Origin: Stictocephala bisonia
Taxonomy: Eukaryota; Arthropoda; Insecta; Hemiptera; Membracidae
NCBI GenBank assembly: GCA_035578905.1
Contig: JAQJVL010000307.1
Coordinates: forward strand, 62,001 to 126,000
Direction: 5' to 3'
Length of the DNA stretch: 64,000 bases
Of this stretch, positions 50,642 to 63,323 are shown in pieces; the first letter of the stretch is position 1, and every line of letters starts with the position of its first letter. The notes under the pieces are model-generated. The model did no database searches, was not told the DNA's origin, and saw only the letters and a list, made by a program, of their open reading frames with translations. Made by a program: the position numbers and the translations under genes.

Positions 50642-51278
50642 GATAAACATTGTTTTAATAATGCTCATTGATTTATATAATGCTCGCACGATTAATTATA
50701 TGATTAGTTTAAAAAATTATAAATCCGAGAAGGAACGTTTTTCCATCAAACGAAAGACAACGAATCCTAAATCTATCTAATTAAAATAGCTAACAGATTA
50801 CACTGTCATCTCCGAAACAAAATTAATGGCTGAAATTAAAAATAATAATCATTAAAAATAAAATTATGTTGATACTGTTGTCATGATAAATGGAATTGGA
50901 TTACAAATGGCAATATTTCCCATTGATACAATATTCAAATTTGCACTAACAATATTATGAGAATGACCTTGAGATAATTAAATTAAGACGAACAAAAAGA
51001 ACACTTGCTTTATATTGTCTTGCAGTATTAAAATTGTACAACCGACCGAAATAAGTGGCAATATTAGTTAGGCTTAAACTATCCAACAGTCGTATACCGA
51101 GCCAGTAGCAATATTGCATTAGTTAAATCAATACAATAAGAGAAAATAACGTTATTCCTAATAATTTCCGAGAAATAAAGCAGGATACAGCATAAATGTT
51201 ATGAGACTCCCTCCTGGATGTTTGTATTCGTACAGTGAACATGTCAGTACAATATCTATTTATAAAGTTAATAAAAAA
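50642..51278. other. Unassigned AT-rich DNA
   Basis: No supported feature. Confidence 0.6.
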
Positions 51279-51437
51279 TACACAGGGTGTTCACAAAAAC
51301 CCGTTCAAGACTTCGGGATATAATTAGTTACATAAAAAGCAACTTACATAATAAGACTTAATTCAGTGCAATTCAAGTTTCTACTTTACAGCATTTTAAA
51401 ATAGCGGCTATTTTTAGTTTTAAAAGCTTAATATCCT

Positions 51438-51474
<37 letters not shown>

Positions 51475-51930
51475 ACAAGATACACAGACATTTAACAATT
51501 TTAACAAAGGTTGTTAAGATCGGATCAAAAATTACAAATTGTCAGTTACTAATGTTTGGTTATTAACAGTCGTTATAAAATCTTTTAGGAACTAAAATTT
51601 TTTACCTTTTTCTTTCATCTATTTTTTTAATGTATACTTTTTTCGATATTATCTTGGTAAACTAAAAATCCCAATTATTTTTAAATGGTTCAAATTAGGG
51701 ACTTGATACTGCATATTGAATTAGGTCTTTTTACTCCTCGTATATGTACCAGACTTGATAATTATATATTCAAGGGTTTATTAAAATAAGATAAATGATG
51801 TAAAAAATCACATTCACACCGACAGAAAATTAATTGTTTTAAGACATATGCTTACAGGAACTTTTGTCGTAGTTTTCGTGTATGTAACCATATCCCGTAG
51901 TCTTGAAGCGATTTTTATGAACACCCAGTA
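51279..51930. mobile_element. TA-flanked MITE with GGGTGTTCA ends
   Basis: The element proper is 51281-51928 (648 bp). The left end is CACAGGGTGTTCACAAAAAC followed by TTCAAGACTTCGGGATAT; the right end complement is CTGGGTGTTCATAAAAATC followed by TTCAAGACTACGGGATAT. TA flanks both sides. Ends and target fit a Tc1-mariner-like non-autonomous element. An A32 run at 51441-51472 interrupts the interior. Confidence 0.78.
51441..51472 (+). repeat. A32 homopolymer inside the MITE
   Basis: 32 consecutive A. It may mark a later insertion or simple slippage. Confidence 0.95.
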
Positions 51931-52829
51931 ACTAACAAATAACGTTTAAAAATATAAACTGAGCTTTTCGGAATCTATATATTTGTAGTATTGAAGGACT
52001 AAAAAACTGGAAGGCTGTTAATTTTCTCTCGAACAACTAGACGCTTATGGAAGCTTATATCGAAAAAAATATAAATAAACTCTTATTAATAACAAGCCAG
52101 ACATCGTCTAATAGTCACCACTATTAGCTTAAATCTAAAAATTATATATATATATATATATATGTATTTTAATTTTTACTATTTCATCTGTTTATTATAT
52201 ATATTTAATATTAATAATGAATTTAAACACGCATTTTAATCGTATAGTATGATGGAATCTTTGTTTCTAAAATACCTCCAAACAAAATTTAATATTAGAA
52301 TACATGAGTGTTATTTAATTATAATCTCCTTTAATTAGAAGAGCTTAAAAGAGATAAATATTTCTGTTCATAGTCAAAAAAGTTTTGAAAGGAATCAAAT
52401 GATAACTAACGGACTGTTTATTGAAAAATATTCTGCCTCAGACCGTAACAAAGAGTACATTCGCTTATCGACATTCTTCAATCTCATTTGGCATCCGTAT
52501 TCACCCTTATTTTGGCAATGACCTCTAAAGTGTAGATAAAGAAGTAAAAATAAATTAATTTGAACTTACTCTACAAATACTTTGATATGTCAGACCGTTT
52601 TATACAATGTTGTGTTTGTTGCAGGTATTGTGTTTGTGTACTTAGCTAAAAGCCTAAAGTACACATTACCTGTAAGCTAGCTCCAGGCGCCTTAACTGTA
52701 AGTACATGACATTTACTGGTAGTGGGCTTATTACACCCATTGTGACTAAAGTACATTATCCTCTGTACTCTATAACGCAGTAACATTCCTGTTGCCAGTC
52801 ATCTCAGAACGTATTGTTGGCTGTTTTAA
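51931..52829. other. Unassigned AT-rich DNA
   Basis: A short (TA)n lies at about 52143-52163. Nothing else supported. Confidence 0.6.
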
Positions 52830-54652
52830 ACGTTTATAGTTAGGCTAGACTGTATAATTCACGTTTATAGTTAGACTAGACTGTATAATTCACGTTTATA
52901 GTTAGACTAGACTGAATAATTCACGTTTATAATTAGACTAGACTGTATAATTCACGTTTAAGGTTAGACTAGACTGTATAATTCACGTTTATAGTTAGAC
53001 TAGACTGTATAATTCACGTTTATAGTTAGACTAGACTGTATAATTCACGTTTATAGTTAGACTAGACTGTATAATTCACGTTTAAGGTTAGACTAGACTG
53101 TATAATTCACGTTTATAGTTAGACTAGACTGTATAATTCACGTTTATAGTTAGACTAGACTGTATAATTCACGTTTATAGTTAGACTAGACTGTATAATT
53201 CACGTTTATAGTTAGACTAGACTGTATAATTCACGTTTATAGTTAGACTAGACTGTATAATTCACGTTTATAGTTAGACTAGACTGTATAATTCACGTTT
53301 ATAGTTAGACTAGACTGTATAATTCACGTTTATAGTTAGACTAGACTGTATAATTCACGTTTATAGTTAGACTAGACTGTATAATTCACGTTTATAGTTA
53401 GACTAGACTGTATAATTCACGTTTATAGTTAGACTAGACTGTATAATTCACGTTTATAGTTAGACTAGACTGTATAATTCACGTTTATAGTTAGACTAGA
53501 CTGTATAATTCACGTTTATAGTTAGACTAGACTGTATAATTCACGTTTATAGTTAGACTAGACTGTATAATTCACGTTTATAGTTAGACTAGACTGTATA
53601 ATTCACGTTTATAGTTAGACTAGACTGTATAATTCACGTTTATAGTTAGACTAGACTGTATAATTCACGTTTATAGTTAGACTAGACTGTATAATTCACG
53701 TTTATAGTTAGACTAGACTGTATAATTCACGTTTATAGTTAGACTAGACTGTATAATTCACGTTTATAGTTAGACTAGACTGTATAATTCACGTTTATAG
53801 TTAGACTAGACTGTATAATTCACGTTTATAGTTAGACTAGACTGTATAATTCACGTTTATAGTTAGACTAGACTGTATAATTCACGTTTATAGTTAGACT
53901 AGACTGTATAATTCACGTTTATAGTTAGACTAGACTGTATAATTCACGTTTATAGTTAGACTAGACTGTATAATTCACGTTTATAGTTAGACTAGACTGT
54001 ATAATTCACGTTTATAGTTAGACTAGACTGTATAATTCACGTTTATAGTTAGACTAGACTGTATAATTCACGTTTATAGTTAGACTAGACTGTATAATTC
54101 ACGTTTATAGTTAGACTAGACTGTATAATTCACGTTTATAGTTAGACTAGACTGTATAATTCACGTTTATAGTTAGACTAGACTGTATAATTCACGTTTA
54201 TAGTTAGACTAGACTGTATAATTCACGTTTATAGTTGGACTAGGCTGTATTACTCACGTTATAGTTAGACTATACTGTATTACTCACGTTATAGTTAGAC
54301 TATACTGTATTACTCACGTTATAGTTAGACTAGACTGTATTACTCACGGTATAGTTAGACTATACTGTATTACTCACGTTATAGTTAGACTAGACTGTAT
54401 AACTCACGTTTATAGTTAGACTATACTGTATTACTCACGTTATAGTTAGACTAGACTGTATAATTCACGTTTATAGTTAGACTATACGGTATAACTCACG
54501 TTATAGTTAGACTAGACTGTATAATTCACGTTTATAGTTAGACTATACTGTATTACTCACGTTATAGTTAGAATAGACTGTATAATTCACTTTTATAGTT
54601 AGACTATACTGTATTACTCACGTTATAGTTAGACTAGACTGTATAGTTCACG
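52830..54652. repeat. 31-bp satellite, about 58 units, with a diverged right zone
   Basis: The core unit is CACGTTTATAGTTAGACTAG plus ACTGTATAATT (31 bp). 52980-54230 is almost perfectly homogeneous. From about 54231 to 54652 the units change to a TATTACTCACGTTATAG form with 30/31-bp alternation and a TATACTG variant. Left-edge units carry AAGG, AATT and GGCT variants. No ORF. Confidence 0.97.
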
Positions 54653-57205
54653 TTTAATTCATAATTTTTAACACTGCTAGTGTAAGGATTTTATACAAGA
54701 GTTGAGAAGTTTTTTACAAATAAAATATCGTAAATGATTAAACTAAACGTCTTAATTCATTAGTTATATTTACTTAAAGAGACTGTCGCTTTACAAGCTC
54801 ATTTTGACTGCTTTTAATTTTGCTCAAATTTTAATTCAATACGAATGTATTTTATGAACTCACTTGATAAGATTTTCATTAATCATCTGGAAGGAGCAGG
54901 AAGGTAACGTTCTTTGAAGGTTGAATGTTTGCTTAGCGTATTTTATTTTAGTTTAGTTCAACTCTTTTGGTAATTTGATTTTTTATCTTCAATCAATTAT
55001 TCATACATCATTTGTTCGTTACTGTTTGATCTTTTGCTCATATTACATTCATTGTTTGAAATTTTATCAGGTTTTTCATAAGTCCACCAGAAGATCAGCT
55101 TTTGATTCTCGATAGTTTTATAATATCAGTTTACATTTACGTCTTTAAGGTTGTTATTAGTATCGCTCACATATAGGCCCGACCAGGTTGTTCCAGTACA
55201 ATATCTCTGTCAACCTCTGAGCAACTTTCCGATTAATTTTGCCTCAGTGTGTACCTGTTCGACATTTTCGGCTTTATTCTAACTACGAATCTGCTAATTT
55301 TGTCTGTTATGTACTGCTTTTATTTTTATGGTGATTTTTAATTTTCTATTTTAATCTATAGCGCTATTTTCCCTTCATTATTTGTATTGTTATATTTATG
55401 AGTGTAATGTACAAATAAAATTTTAAAATAGGAATCGTATTTAAAGTTTATTTGTTACATATGAGCTATTAGGTATTAAATAAAATACAAAATAGATAAG
55501 TTTATCTGACAATATACTGCCAAGCTTGTACATGTGCAACGTTTTACCCGAAAAGAATGTACGACTTCTTTGATGTTTTATCCTTCTTTATTTCTCAGAA
55601 ATGATAAACATTTTTTTACAACTTACGTTAGATATGAACCCTTTGTTTACGTGAAGACTTATTCTTTTGTGTATCACAATCATTTTAGATTGAGTGGTTC
55701 GTATAGAAAAATATTATATTTTAAAACAAGACAAACAAGCTGTATAATCAACATTTTACAAGTAAATTAAAATTGTAAATAAAGTGATTAATGAAATAGA
55801 AAAAAAATTCAATAGTATCTAATGTTACATAATTCATCCTTCATGTTTAGCTTACTCGTTTGTGTGCACGCGCGCGTGTGCGTACTTGCGTGCATGTGTG
55901 GAGAAGGTGGCAGGGTGTTGGAACGTGTGCCATAGAACGTGTGTTAGAGGGTTGTGTTTAAAATTTGGAGAATGGGACACGAAAATCTAGCTGCGTGTGC
56001 ATCGGATAAAAGTAATTCATATCAAGGAATCGATTAAAAACTCAACAATCGAGTAACTCAACATACTAGTCTAATAATTGAGTAGGTCATTCTTTTCTTG
56101 CCTATTTTTTCATCATTTAGTACACTAAATAATAATATAATGCATATCAGTACTGTTCAAACAAAGATTTTCCGATGTAGATATGTTTTTGTAGCACGTT
56201 TGCCTCATCAATTCAATGTAATTACAAAGTCGTTTTGTGTTTACAAACATCTACATTTAGAAACCGAATACATTATTCTATAGAAACGTGTTTATACAAT
56301 GTTTGGAACATTTTGAAAACAAGTGTTTTAAGTGTTGGATTATAAAAATCATGGTTGACTACCTCTTTTATAAGTCAGCACATAATTTTGTATTTGTGAA
56401 TTTATAATTTGGGTTTGAATGCATGTATAGTAAACTAGCTGACAACCCTTGCTTCGCTATGGGGTGGTTCTCTACGCTGGCTTAGTTAGTACAACAATGT
56501 GCTTAGTTACTTTTTTGTTTGGTAAACCAAAATTTGTGTATAAAATACTCCCAGGTTAGGAATAGTTAATGTGTTTTGTAAGAATCGGTCGGAAACGTAG
56601 ATGGTTAACCCACGATTGTATAACAGTTTAATAAGCAAAAGGTTCTCAGTTTGATCACAATCGGTGACAGCTGATTGCGGGCTGTTTATTTTTGGAATAG
56701 TTGGTTTTATTTTTGTAAAAAAGACTAAATTCGCTTTAAGTATGGAGAATTACTTATATTACACTCACCCGGAATGCATATTCTGACATTTCCACGATCA
56801 AAGTAGTAAGAATAAATAAAATAAATCAAAGTAAACTCCTAGTTACTTATCAGTGATCTTTAAGGAACTGGCTTTATTGTCCTGGACAACTCGGAAGTAC
56901 CGGATCAAACAGCGCCACATGAGGCGGAGTGGTTGGCTAAAGTGTCTCCACGTTATCGCCGCTCTAAAGTGGAAATAAACGGTAAATTGCCTCTTATGCT
57001 ATTATGTTTGCCCCATCTCGGTAGCGAATAGCCGTAATCAATTAGGAGCTGCTTGTTTTGTTATAATGAAGATCGTTTTGAAACTGTGTACTTTCTGTTT
57101 AGACCTCCTATGTAGTGGTTGTTGAACCAAAGTACTTCTAAACACAAAGTAATTTGTAGAGAAAAAGTAGTTCAATGACTTTCCATGTAAAAAGTCTCCT
57201 AACTA
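54653..57205. other. Unassigned DNA
   Basis: A GT/GC-rich stretch lies at 55860-55905. A TAGCTGACAACCC...TTCGCTATGGGG head at 56440-56470 resembles the start of the repeat at 6880. 56870-57020 is G+C-richer with a weak tRNA-like fold. The ORF at 55534-55770 has no recognised domain. Confidence 0.45.
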
Positions 57206-57767
57206 AAATAATTGGTAGTGACATAGAGTAGTGACCACTCGCTATGAGATTAGCATACATAAACCTAACCTAACTAATCTAACCAACCTTACTCTAATAT
57301 GATTAAGGTAGGTTATATTACGACAGGTTATGTTAGGGTAAGGTTATGTATGTCATAGTCGCTTTACTAATACGTAACTAACAAATAATGTTTATTTAAT
57401 AACCAAACTTTTATATCATTAGAGTAGGTTATATTGCGTCAGGTTAGGCTAAGTAAGTTGATGTATTGTCATAGAGAGTGTTCGCTTTGGTACGTAACTA
57501 ACAAATAATGCTTTTAAAAAACGAAACTTGCTTTTATATAATTAGGGTAGGTTATATTGCGTTAGGTTAGGCTAAGTAAGTTGATGTATGGTCATAGATA
57601 GTGTTCGCTTTGGTACGTATTTACGTAAAAAAAGCATTATTAAAAACAAATAGTGCTTTTAAAAAACGAAACTTGCTTTTATATAATTAGGGTAGGTTAT
57701 ATTGCGTTAGGTTAGGTTATGTATATCATAGAGAGTGGTCACTGTAATACGTAATTACCAAATAAGT
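57206..57767. mobile_element. Foldback MITE with internal 118-134-bp repeats and TTAGG words
   Basis: The element proper is 57214-57759 (546 bp). Flanks AAATAATT (57206-57213) and AAATAAGT (57760-57767) agree at 7 of 8. The ends are GGTAGTGAC and GTAATTACC, with arms carrying GTGACCACTC(G/T)CTATGA and ATACATA(A)ACCTAACCTAA. Inside are about four tandem units starting AGGTTATATT(G/A)CG, each with TTAGG words. Non-coding. Confidence 0.78.
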
Positions 57768-58209
57768 TTAGTAACACAATTTCTGGGATGTCGTGATTCA
57801 TTCCCATTTTACAGCTAGAATAAAAAAATGGGCTATTACTATATACATTGAATGTTTTTTTGTAGGATACGTAATTGAGGCACAACGTCAATCATCAACA
57901 CTGAAAAAAGTTTCCAAGGCTACAAAATTCATCTCAATTATATTTAGGCATATCATGAGCAAGAAATGAAATCGCAGACACGTTATATTGATTATTTTAG
58001 ATTACTGTAAAAGAAAGTAACCCGACGTCTATTTACGGTGCTAAAATAGTTCAAAATGTTGACTGTTTACCAAGACTAGGATTTTTACATTGTTATACAA
58101 ACCTAAAGCAGTTATTGTTACAAAGATTACAGTATACAACGTAGGATTGTTAGTATTTTCGATTCATATCCTTGTAATTAGTTACCACTAACATTCTAAA
58201 ATGCTGTAT
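57768..58209. other. Unassigned AT-rich DNA
   Basis: The spacer between two foldback elements shows nothing else. Confidence 0.6.
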
Positions 58210-58217
58210 GATATTTG
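58210..58217. repeat. Left 8-bp target duplication (GATATTTG)
   Basis: Identical to 58591-58598. Confidence 0.92.
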
Positions 58218-58590
58218 GGATCTTTTCCGTTATACGTATACCACTATTTAAATATATTGAATAATACATTTTAACCATTGTTTGGTATAAATAACGGAAC
58301 ATGATATTCAATTTATTGATTTAAAACATGTTTTCCTCATTTTCAACCTTTAGAATCCCAATACATCGAGGGCGCCCATATACATCGCGCCACGGCAGTT
58401 ATGGTTAGATTAGGTTATTATATTGTAGAATGAACCTGTATTTTGTAAAAACATTCTACAATAGGCTATGCTAACCTAACCTAACCATAACTGCCGCGGC
58501 GCGATGTATATGGAAATATTTTGGGATTGCTGACACATAACGGAAAAGATCCGACATTAAATAGTGGTATACGTATAACGGAAAAGATCC
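58218..58590. mobile_element. Foldback MITE with perfect 34-bp TIRs and CCTAA-bearing inner arms
   Basis: A 373-bp element with exact 8-bp duplications. The terminal repeats (58218-58251 and 58557-58590) are identical over 34 bp, starting GGATCTTTTCCGTTATACG. A nested inner inverted repeat pairs about 58352-58435 with 58452-58530 and carries GTTATGG then TTAG words on one side and three CTAAC units on the other. The right side also holds an extra partial TIR copy (ATAACGGAAAAGATCCGACA, 58537-58556). Non-coding. Confidence 0.93.
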
Positions 58591-58598
58591 GATATTTG
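58591..58598. repeat. Right 8-bp target duplication (GATATTTG)
   Basis: Partner of 58210-58217. Confidence 0.92.
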
Positions 58599-61500
58599 TG
58601 TTGATTGTCTTCTTGGATTCTTTTGTTGAACCACTAGAGAATTTCTGTACTATTATAATGTAGGTGAATAATTAAAATATGAATATACATTGTGTTTGCG
58701 AATATAAATCAACATGTAAAACAATATCTTTTTAATTCTAGGATAAACAATATGAATATAACTGTGATGTTGTAATTTTATTTTAAAAATGGTCCAGTAA
58801 CTGAAATATAGGTCTGTATAGATTCTTGATAAATATCACGAAATGTTATACATCAGATGACTGGAATATAGAGTTTGTAAAAATGGGTGAGGTGCTGGAG
58901 GTTGTCGACTTTTCATTCAAAGTTTTCCAACTCCAACCAATATTTCATTTATTTTACTTTCTCTTAGTTCGATCAAGAAATGTTTGTGATTAGATGACAT
59001 GACATTTTTACAATATCGAATTTCTCGACTGCACCCACTCTGAATTATTAAAATTTGTGTAAATATTTCTCTTACATTATCTATTACGATAATTAAAATT
59101 AAAAAACGTAATAATCATATTATATTCTGTAAATATTAGAATATTCAGGTTGGCTTAAATAATATCAACTTTTAATTTAATGCTATTTACGTAGCCTATT
59201 TCTTCTTTTTATATGTAAATATTCCGGTGTTCTTCAGAGAAATTGGACTTGACTCAAACCACTATATTGAAATTTAATATAGCCTATTTGTTCTGCTATA
59301 ATGAATTGGGATATCCTGTTTTATAGCAAGAAAGTAAAATAAAATAAACGACTAAGCAAGGGAGTTCTACAATCACATAGATATTTACTACTTAAATTTG
59401 TAGTTCCATCTTGTCGAGTATAACTTGATTTAAGTTGTCTATATTATTAACAAACAAATTTAGGAAAATAAAAAAAAATTCGCTAATATATTCACGGATA
59501 AAGGATTTTATATTCACCGACCGGAAGGTTTATATGTGAAAAATTACAACCTTATTCTTTCTGCGCATTACCAATGGTTATTTTTCTATTTAAATATTCC
59601 ATAACAAATCGAATAAGTAAGCAGCTGTTTGTTAATTTTTTATTTTATTGACATGATGTAAGTTTTGTGGTTACTCTATTAAAATCATTTCACTCAGACG
59701 CCACGTTCTTTCAATTATGTATATTCTATATCAACGACTGTTTACATATATGTGTATCAAACGTGGGTTTATACGGTTTTCTAAGTGTCATTGTTCACCC
59801 CAAAACTATCAAAATCAAGGGTAAGAAGAGTTGGGCTCAGTTTTGTTGATGGTACCTTCAATATTTGTGTGTTTGCATAGGTGCAGAAGATAGCCTTGGA
59901 TAGGGCGAGATAGTGCTGGGTTAATGTTATTTTTTCGATGCGCTATGTGGGAAGGATGTTTTAGAGTCTTATGTATGTGGGAAAAGGTATAATTGAGGGA
60001 TATGAACATAGGAAGGAAGTAGCATAGTCGTTTATGGTGGAGTGAGAGGAGCATTCAAGCATTATGCTGAGTTATTATAGTAATATTATATCAATATAAA
60101 AGAGTTTACTATTTAATATAAAAAGGCTAAAACATCTTTCACTAATAAGAACCCCATGGGTGATAGTCAGTAAATAGAATTATCTGATATGTTTTTTTTT
60201 CGGAAAGAAAAATAAATTAGGTAGACGCTAGAGTCATCTAGAGATAAACCGCTTAGAAAGTGGCATTTTGAATACACCTGCTCAAGAGAGATGGGCTGAG
60301 AGGTGGAAGTGAGATAGATATGTATTCTTCCTACACTGTGTTATTTCATTTATTGTTGTCATGGCAACTAAAATGTCGGTATGTCATAAACTGGCAGCAC
60401 AATTACTAGCCCCGCCCACTACGTAATTAGCAGCAGTGATATTTGGTTGGTTTGATTAACACTAACGAATAAAGCTTAACAAAATTAAATTATATCTTTA
60501 TTTAGTATTCAAATAACAGTTTATAGTAACAATAAGACAATGAACAATTATGTTAACAATAAATAGTAAATACTGTTGCGGAACACTTGAAGGCGGAAGT
60601 TAGTCACTACCGTGAAGTAAGGCAGCTCAGTGGTGGAACGATTCCCCTCTGCTGCAGAAACCCCTACATGCGCTAAATATAATATGCAGTCCGCTTACTC
60701 TCCGGCCCAATTATATATAATTACGTAAGCGGATCGGTTCTTGTGAAATTTCTGGAATTAGGAACAAGATAAGATGGTTTAATTAGATTCATTTTAAAAG
60801 ATAAGGCCCCAAGGGCGGTGGGAAAATATAAAAAATGTAAAAAAGTAAATTGGATCCGTCCCAGTGGAACTTATAAGTTCCAATAACTTTATGTCACTGC
60901 AATGTATTGATACATAGAACAGCTGTTTTAGTTTATAATGTTTATTCTTCCATAAAAATTGCGAATTTTTTATGGGGATTTAAAACCATTTGGTTTTTTA
61001 CATGGTTAAAAAATCGGGTGTTTAACAAAAAAATCAGTACTTTTAATAGTCCTTGTTATACTCACGAGTCACATACCGAGAAGACCTGAGTGCACGAAGT
61101 GTACAGGAATATTCCCTAGTATGTATAATAATTTCTACAGCGCTGGATCATATCACCTTTGCCAAAATTGGTTCGTATAGCATATAAACAATTGTACTCG
61201 AATTGGATAAAATAAAAGATTCCTAACACTTCTAATAGCGTTCGTTTTAGGAAAGTTTACTCATGCCCTAAATCGTGCGTCAATAAATCATACACATCAC
61301 GGAATTCCTCACCACGTTTCCCTGAAAACTTCAGTCAAGTGTAATGTTGTGTAACTCAAGAAATCGTCGCCGTCCCAAGTTTTGATTTATAAACACACTT
61401 AATGGGATTTCAACAACGGGAAGTGACACTCTCATAAGTCACGTCAAAAGAATACAGTTTCTGATTACATCAGTGGAAGTTTCATTATGGCATAAGAATA

Positions 61501-61606
61501 CTTTATTCCATCGTCCTGCTGTTTAACGTATTGAAGTAAATACTAAAGAATAAAATAGAGATTACAGTTAGGTTCACTCAAATAATTGATTCTTGGACAC
61601 TACAAA
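58599..61606. other. Unassigned DNA
   Basis: Mostly AT-rich. 60560-60720 is G+C-richer (AGGCAGCTCAGTGGTGG) without a clear RNA fold. Short frames at 59667-59849, 59815-60054 and 60907-61089 show no domain. Confidence 0.5.
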
Positions 61607-61831
61607 TAGGAGGGTTGTGAAGTTGGTTAAAATCCAGCCACATTACTTCGACCCCAATAGATTCGGGTCAAATGTTGAGAGGGACCAGTTGATAACCACG
61701 GGGTGTTCATTTATCATTAGTTAGTTACACTTGCTAAGGAATAGTCGGCCTTAGTGTGTAACAAGACTACATTCACTCATCTATACTCATCTGAATCTTG
61801 ACGATTTGCATCTTAAGAATAAATAAAAATT
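61607..61831 (+). mobile_element. SINE family A, copy 2
   Basis: Plus-strand order: head around 61607-61665 with a CTTCGACCCC box B-like word, body GTTGATAACCACGGGGTG and TTCATTTATC, the exact 21-base block at 61734-61754, then TTGACGATTTGCATCTTAAG and an A-rich tail. It is the reverse-orientation partner of 5515-5810. The tRNA head is more decayed here. Confidence 0.72.
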
Positions 61832-61861
61832 ACAACACATTGAGGCCAATCAACTTTATTA

Positions 61862-62045
61862 AAATACTCTGCCGAATTGATCTGTGTGTGTGGGGGGGGG
61901 GGTTGTTTCAAATTTGGAGAGAACTATTCCAGTCCCAGGTGAACATCTCTGATAAATATTTTCAGTCCAGGCCAGGATTCGAACCTGCTCAACTTATAAC
62001 ACAAACTCACAGTCCTAACGCCTAAGACCACCCCCCTCCACCCCC
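61862..62045 (-). mobile_element. SINE family B, copy 2
   Basis: The minus strand reads GGTGGTCTTAGGCGTTAGG (box A-like), GCAGGTTCGAATCCTGG (box B), TTTATCAGAGA and ACAGATCAATTCGGC, collinear with 50475-50641. A G10 run with a preceding GT stretch (61883-61902) interrupts it. It lies next to SINE A copy 2. Confidence 0.75.
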
Positions 62046-62718
62046 AATAGTATTACATGTACATCTGTTTGGCTCTTCTATGGTGTTTTTACATAAAGTA
62101 TACCCATCTGTAAGTGTCTAGAACCAACACTTGGTATATAGATTGCCACGTATAAACTTCATGTCAAAAATACATACTTATGGTTATTAGATAATTCAGA
62201 AAACATATTTACAAAATATCTATTAAACTTTAATTATTATTTCAAAGAAGTTACCTCGTATGAATATGAGAATAGTATAAATTTACATGAATTTCGTCTC
62301 AAGGCATAACCATTACATTGTATTTAGGCACTTATACCTGCTGAAATATTTTGCAAGACCGATTAATATAATATTCATGTTAATATAATCCAAACAGAGC
62401 ACATATATGGTAAAATTATATATATATATATATATATATATGATCTTAACATGAACGTTGCAACATTCCATTGCCCGTTTCATGATTATTCCTATATCTT
62501 ACGAAAAATGACATTCATACTTTTAATACATGTCAGATTTTATCTAAAGAAAGATATAGCTATCCAAATAATAGTTTGATATAGAAGAAGGATTTCTGAT
62601 ACAATTACCTGTTTTATTTTCAAAATTCCCATTGGTTTTTTAAATGGTTTTTGTTCATAGCATTTTGTTACTTTTTTAAATTCTATGTGTTATAGATATC
62701 TTGTATTTCTTATTTTCA
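62046..62718. other. Unassigned AT-rich DNA
   Basis: Contains (TA)n at about 62416-62441. Nothing else supported. Confidence 0.6.
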
Positions 62719-62726
62719 AGTTGAAC
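62719..62726. repeat. Left 8-bp target duplication (AGTTGAAC)
   Basis: Identical to 63093-63100. Confidence 0.92.
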
Positions 62727-63092
62727 GAATACACGAAAAATACGTAGGGCCTACACCAGGAATCTTGCGAAATATGCGTACAGGATCAAGTTTTGACAGA
62801 TGACGAGGGTAACCTATGACGTCACAACAATTAGATAGGCGAAAAATGCGTACAACTTTTAGGGCAAATGAATCTTTTACAACAATTGAATTATATAAAT
62901 GCGTTTACCTCTAAAATAAATATGAATGTCGCTTAGTTTCTTGGGATAGGAGAACCTAACCTAACCTAATTTCGCTGTACTCATCTTTCATGCCACCGGG
63001 GAGAATACTTACCCTCGTCAAATACCACTATTTCTTTCTGTACGCATATTTCGCTGTACGCATTTTTCGCTGTACGCATCTTTCGTGCCACC
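62727..63092. mobile_element. MITE family M1, copy 2: three CCTAA units
   Basis: A 366-bp element nearly identical to 41130-41512 and in the same orientation, with its own exact 8-bp duplication, so the element ends are defined independently twice. It has three CCTAA units where copy 1 has five, lacks one left-end ATGCGTAC word and has small substitutions (TACTCATC for TACGCATC). Non-coding. The 62990-63310 open frame is chance overlap. Confidence 0.93.
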
Positions 63093-63100
63093 AGTTGAAC
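63093..63100. repeat. Right 8-bp target duplication (AGTTGAAC)
   Basis: Partner of 62719-62726. Confidence 0.92.
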
Positions 63101-63323
63101 GAACTACAAAACAATTGTTGTAGAAGAGCTCAAAGTGTCTTCTTGCTAATAATATTTGTAGGTTTTTTTATGGGCTCACTGCTGTGGGGAAAACCACCCA
63201 AAAGAACCTTTCTCTCTGTTAGGCCGTTCCTGTGCTATTACCGTGTTTTCTATCGTGTTGTCCTTGCAGTAGGTAGTGTTCCTGACGTTATGCTGTTGTA
63301 CTTTCATTAAAAGCTTCCAGTTA

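Noticed and set aside
56928..57000. tRNA gene suggested by GAGGCGGAGTGGTTGGC with a pairing GCCTC end
   Set aside because: There is no GGTTCGANTCC-type T arm and the anticodon arm cannot be drawn convincingly.
62990..63310. 106-codon plus-strand frame
   Set aside because: It begins inside MITE M1 copy 2 and crosses its target duplication, so it cannot be an old conserved gene.
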